Positions 15,478 through 17,037 of a stretch of 17,037 nucleotides of DNA are shown here, one piece after another. A program made the translations under genes and the position numbers. The stretch comes from UBA10677 sp045654245 (GTDB taxonomy: Bacteria; Bacillota; Clostridia; Christensenellales; Pumilibacteraceae). The stretch covers positions 1-17,037 of the forward strand of contig JAZOMX010000018.1 in assembly GCA_045654245.1 (NCBI GenBank). The letters run 5' to 3'. The notes below the pieces were generated by a model that saw nothing but the letters and a program-made list of their open reading frames with translations, ran no database searches and was not told the origin of the DNA. Numbering within the stretch: position 1 is the first letter of the stretch; the number at the start of each line of letters is the position of its first letter.

Positions 15478-15654
15478 TAAATAAATCCTTACGGATTTGT
15501 GTTATTGGTCTAACGACGAGTGATATTGCCTACGGCAGTTATATTTGCCTACGGCAAGTTAAGGATTTATTTAATATAACTTTGACTGCAAGTCAAAATA
15601 TAACGCAAAACTTGTTTTGCATATCACTTTTAGCCACAAGGCTAAAAATATAAC
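15478..15654. repeat. Array of different small hairpins with a constant 7-nt spacer
   Basis: No gene is seen in 15423-15790; this array fills much of it. Hairpins with unrelated stems (arms at 15483/15493, 15506/15515 with one mismatch, 15527/15534, 15545/15553, 15581/15591, 15605/15614, 15628/15640; loops of 2 to 4 bases) alternate with a 7-base spacer. In the right half the spacer reads ATATAAC (15574, 15598, 15648) or ATATCAC (15621). In the left half it reads as the reverse complement, GTGATAT (15520) and GTTATAT (15538), plus a variant GTGTTAT (15499). The arms TAAATAAATCCTTA (15478-15491) and TAAGGATTTATTTA (15560-15573) are complementary and enclose the left half. Confidence 0.75.
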
Positions 15655-15685
15655 TAATATGTTTCAATTTTTTGTGGACAAGAAA

Positions 15686-15724
15686 AGCACACTACATTTC
15701 ACTTTTGGTGAAGTATAGTGTGCT
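15686..15724 (-). terminator. Probable terminator of the XRE gene
   Basis: AGCACACTA (15686-15694) pairs with TAGTGTGCT (15716-15724), with an inner stem TTCAC/GTGAA. Read on the minus strand the hairpin is followed by TTTTCTT, which fits a weak intrinsic terminator for the regulator gene that ends at 15791. On the plus strand no T-tract follows. Confidence 0.55.
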
Positions 15725-15790
15725 GTAATTTATTATAAAAACGCTTAAGTACAGAGAGCATGCTCGTTATCGTTGTTTTTGTTCATGGAA

Positions 15791-15997
15791 TTATTGTTTT
15801 TTATAATATTCTTCAAATAAGTCGTTGGGGGTGCATTCTAGTATTTCACAAATAGATTTTAAGTTTTCAAACTTAATGCTTGTAGTTTGATTATTTATAA
15901 TTTTATTAAAATTTTGATAACTTAAACCCAGTTGAATATATAGCCAATATTTTGTTTTGCCTTTTTGTTCTAAAATATCTTTAATTCGTAATTTCAT
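15791..15997 (-). CDS. Small XRE/Cro-type HTH regulator
   Basis: A 68-aa protein that is almost entirely one helix-turn-helix domain of the Cro/C1 class. The helix 2 segment TKYWLYIQLG (15-24) is followed by the recognition helix region SYQNFNKIINNQ (26-37), then FENLKSICEILECTPNDLF (43-61), the standard closing helices with the NDLF motif. I chose ATG at 15997-15995 because AGAGGA (minus strand, 16007-16002) sits 4 bases upstream; an upstream ATG at 16027 would start inside the operator. It diverges from the lipoprotein gene and shares with it a 110-base region packed with repeated ACATT/AATGT sites, so it is probably an autoregulated repressor of both. The gene is more AT-rich than the core operon. 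Confidence 0.88.
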   Translation of the reverse strand: MKLRIKDILEQKGKTKYWLYIQLGLSYQNFNKIINNQTTSIKFENLKSICEILECTPNDLFEEYYKKQ

Positions 15998-16009
15998 GTT
16001 TTCCTCTAC

Positions 16010-16031
16010 ATTATACAATGTAAACATTATA
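16010..16031 (-). promoter_or_regulatory. Candidate -10 boxes of the XRE gene
   Basis: On the minus strand TATAAT occurs at 16031-16026 and again at 16015-16010. The first leaves a leader of about 20 bases with the ribosome site, so it is preferred. Its -35 is weak. Both boxes touch operator half-sites, consistent with autorepression. Confidence 0.5.
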
Positions 16032-16044
16032 TACCATTATTTTC

Positions 16045-16073
16045 TTGACAAATAGACTTCCGCATTATATAAT
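16045..16073 (+). promoter_or_regulatory. Perfect consensus sigma-A promoter for the lipoprotein gene
   Basis: TTGACA (16045-16050), exactly 17 bases, TATAAT (16068-16073). Both hexamers match the consensus fully. The -10 is inside an operator palindrome, so this should be a very strong promoter that is off when the regulator is bound. Transcription would start near 16080. Confidence 0.9.
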
Positions 16074-16106
16074 GTTTACATTAGGGTATGCATGGAGGAT
16101 ATATGT

Positions 16107-16871
16107 GTGAAAAAAGTAATATTATTGTTATTCTGTATAATTATAAGCATATTTTCTGGTTGCGTAGAGAAAAAAATAGAAAATAGCGAAGAAGAAATAA
16201 TAGAAAATAGCAAAGAAGAAATATATGAGGCAGAATGTTTGCATAAGTATGAGACCATAATTGTTGATGCTACTTGCGCAAATGAGGGATTTGATATTCA
16301 CATATGTAGCTTGTGTGGAGATTCTTATAAAGATAATATTATGGAACCTACGAAAAAGCATGTAGGTGTAGGTGAATGTGCCTCTTGTGGTTTGGATTTT
16401 TATGATGATGTAGTTGCGTATATTAAAAAAAATGGTACATATTCAAATTCGACCAATTCGTATGTAATTCTTGATGAAAATGTTTATCCATATAGTTGTT
16501 TGTGGAGTTATGACATAAATACAAGTAGATTAGCAGTATCTTTTACAAAAAAAACAACCGACTCTGTCACATTTTTTATTGTATATTATAACAATGCAAA
16601 TGGAGTATATAGATGGGGAATGCACTTTGAAATTACATATGCAAATCAAAGTTTTCAAATGGAAGGGGTTTATGATGCAAGAACTATATTTAGAGATACG
16701 GACCATATTTCATATGCCGCAACAACATTTCCTGATTATCTAGTATTAGAGGCGCAAGAGCTTGCAGCGGATTGTTGCTATCTAAATGTATTGTTTTTTA
16801 GAATTTTGCTAGAGGAAGCTAATAGCGATATTATGAATTGGGGGTATACAAACATTTCTATTGAAGATTAA
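16107..16871 (+). CDS. Cys-rich lipoprotein of unknown function
   Basis: A 254-aa exported lipoprotein. The signal is MKKVILLLFCIIISIFSGC, with Cys19 as the predicted lipid attachment site. A short acidic linker follows (two copies of IENSxEEI), and then a His/Cys segment of about 45-100 (CLHKYETIIVDATC, ICSLCGDSY, CASCGL). This segment resembles the small zinc-ribbon-like modules common in clostridial surface proteins. The remaining 150 residues (beta-rich, VYRWGMHFEITYANQSF) are not recognised. GTG at 16107 is preferred because GGAGGA (16094-16099) precedes it and the signal peptide then begins MKK; ATG at 16092 would put the ribosome site inside the gene. It is under the consensus promoter and operators described here. 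Base use (AT-rich, many TGT, GGT and GTA codons) differs from the core operon and suggests transfer. Confidence 0.82.
   Translation: MKKVILLLFCIIISIFSGCVEKKIENSEEEIIENSKEEIYEAECLHKYETIIVDATCANEGFDIHICSLCGDSYKDNIMEPTKKHVGVGECASCGLDFYDDVVAYIKKNGTYSNSTNSYVILDENVYPYSCLWSYDINTSRLAVSFTKKTTDSVTFFIVYYNNANGVYRWGMHFEITYANQSFQMEGVYDARTIFRDTDHISYAATTFPDYLVLEAQELAADCCYLNVLFFRILLEEANSDIMNWGYTNISIED
16176..16223 (+). repeat. Tandem 24-base duplication within the lipoprotein gene
   Basis: Bases 16176-16199 are repeated immediately at 16200-16223 with one difference (AGCGAA to AGCAAA). Each unit encodes the octapeptide IENSxEEI in the linker after the lipid anchor. In-frame copy-number change would lengthen or shorten the stalk. 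Confidence 0.85.
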
Positions 16872-16881
16872 TTTAGATAAA

Positions 16882-16910
16882 AAGAGCATTTCTCTTGCGT
16901 TTCTTTTATT
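16882..16910 (+). terminator. Possible weak terminator after the lipoprotein gene
   Basis: AAGAG (16882-16886) and CTCTT (16892-16896) form a short 5-bp stem followed by a T-rich run (TTTCTTTTATTTT). The stem is short and AT-rich, so the call is tentative. Confidence 0.35.
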
Positions 16911-16914
16911 TTGG

Positions 16915-17010
16915 TGCGAAGGACGGGACCGTGTATTGCTTTGCAATCCACCGACTTCGCAATCGTAGATTGCTCGCCCGCTCGCTAAAAACAGTTCACA
17001 GGACTGTTTT
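16915..17010. repeat. Palindrome-rich stretch at the window end
   Basis: No gene is seen after 16871. TGCGAAG (16915-16921) and CTTCGCA (16955-16961) enclose ATTGC-TTT-GCAAT (16935-16947). GCAATC and GATTGC around GTA (16959-16973) and a hairpin AAAACAGT/ACTGTTTT (about 16988-17010) follow. These are short-loop hairpins like those at 15446-15654 but without the 7-base spacer. It may be the edge of a dispersed intergenic repeat that runs beyond the window. Confidence 0.5.
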
Positions 17011-17037
17011 ATTAACGCTCGCGCCCACTTTGGCTTC

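Larger units (their letters stand above)
16008..16083. promoter_or_regulatory. Repeated operator between the XRE and lipoprotein genes
   Basis: The palindrome CATTATATAATG (16063-16074) recurs with one change as CATTATACAATG (16009-16020). Each copy is followed by a second palindrome built from the same half-sites, AATGTAAACATT (16017-16028) and AATGTTTACATT (16071-16082). The two 21-base blocks start 54 bases apart. One covers the plus-strand -10, the other the minus-strand start region. This is the layout expected for an autoregulating Cro/C1 repressor. Confidence 0.75.

Noticed and set aside
15423..15480. Intrinsic terminator of the core operon at the two-part palindrome
   Set aside because: The stem is convincing but is followed by CTAAATAAATCC with no T-tract, so it was listed as a palindrome only.
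15468..15653. A 61-codon open frame in the palindrome region
   Set aside because: It runs through the hairpin array, whose structure explains the sequence. There is no ribosome site, and the protein would be an artefact of the repeats.
15498..15654. CRISPR array
   Set aside because: The repeated element is only 7 bases and the variable parts are palindromes rather than unique spacers. There are no cas genes.
16915..16990. tRNA or small structured RNA gene
   Set aside because: Several short hairpins exist, but no cloverleaf, no T-loop GTTCRA in the right place and no CCA-type acceptor pairing.

Overview
The window looks like chromosomal DNA from a low-to-medium GC Firmicute of the class Clostridia, probably an uncultured gut-type lineage. 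The evidence is the dgt-dnaG-sigma-trmK-nif3-zinc ribbon gene order, strong GGAGG ribosome binding sites, frequent TTG starts, and consensus sigma-A promoters. No RNA genes, CRISPR arrays or complete insertion sequences were seen.

Layout. (1) 1-79: the tail of an upstream gene and a bidirectional terminator. (2) 93-3081, minus strand: a two-gene unit encoding a GH78-like glycosidase and a glycerophosphodiester phosphodiesterase. (3) 3082-3283: a divergent promoter region with a repeated motif at both -10 boxes. (4) 3284-5148, plus strand: an unrecognised conserved protein and a Gfo/Idh/MocA oxidoreductase, closed by a strong terminator. (5) 5319-15422, plus strand: one long, tightly packed information-processing operon. 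It holds dGTPase, DNA primase, three sigma-70 factors in a row, tRNA m1A22 methyltransferase-like, Nif3-like protein, coiled-coil/zinc-ribbon protein, UTP-glucose-1-phosphate uridylyltransferase, and a degenerate half-length amidohydrolase-like protein. (6) 15423-15725: a gene-free, palindrome-rich stretch that includes an array of different small hairpins separated by a constant 7-nt spacer. (7) 15791-16871: an AT-rich pair, a small XRE regulator diverging from a Cys-rich lipoprotein, with a consensus promoter buried in repeated operators. (8) 16915-17010: a second palindrome-rich stretch.

How the genes fit together. The core is an expanded version of the classic primase/housekeeping-sigma operon. 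The third sigma gene has all the features of the housekeeping sigma-A. The second is a close paralogue. The first has lost key promoter-reading residues. The second and third carry two region-1.1-like domains each. The HTH/lipoprotein pair looks like an inserted accessory cassette: its base composition differs, and it sits between two palindrome-rich zones.

The most unusual signals are the sigma triplet with its divergent member, the hairpin/spacer array, and the complete absence of GATC that I found by reading the whole window.
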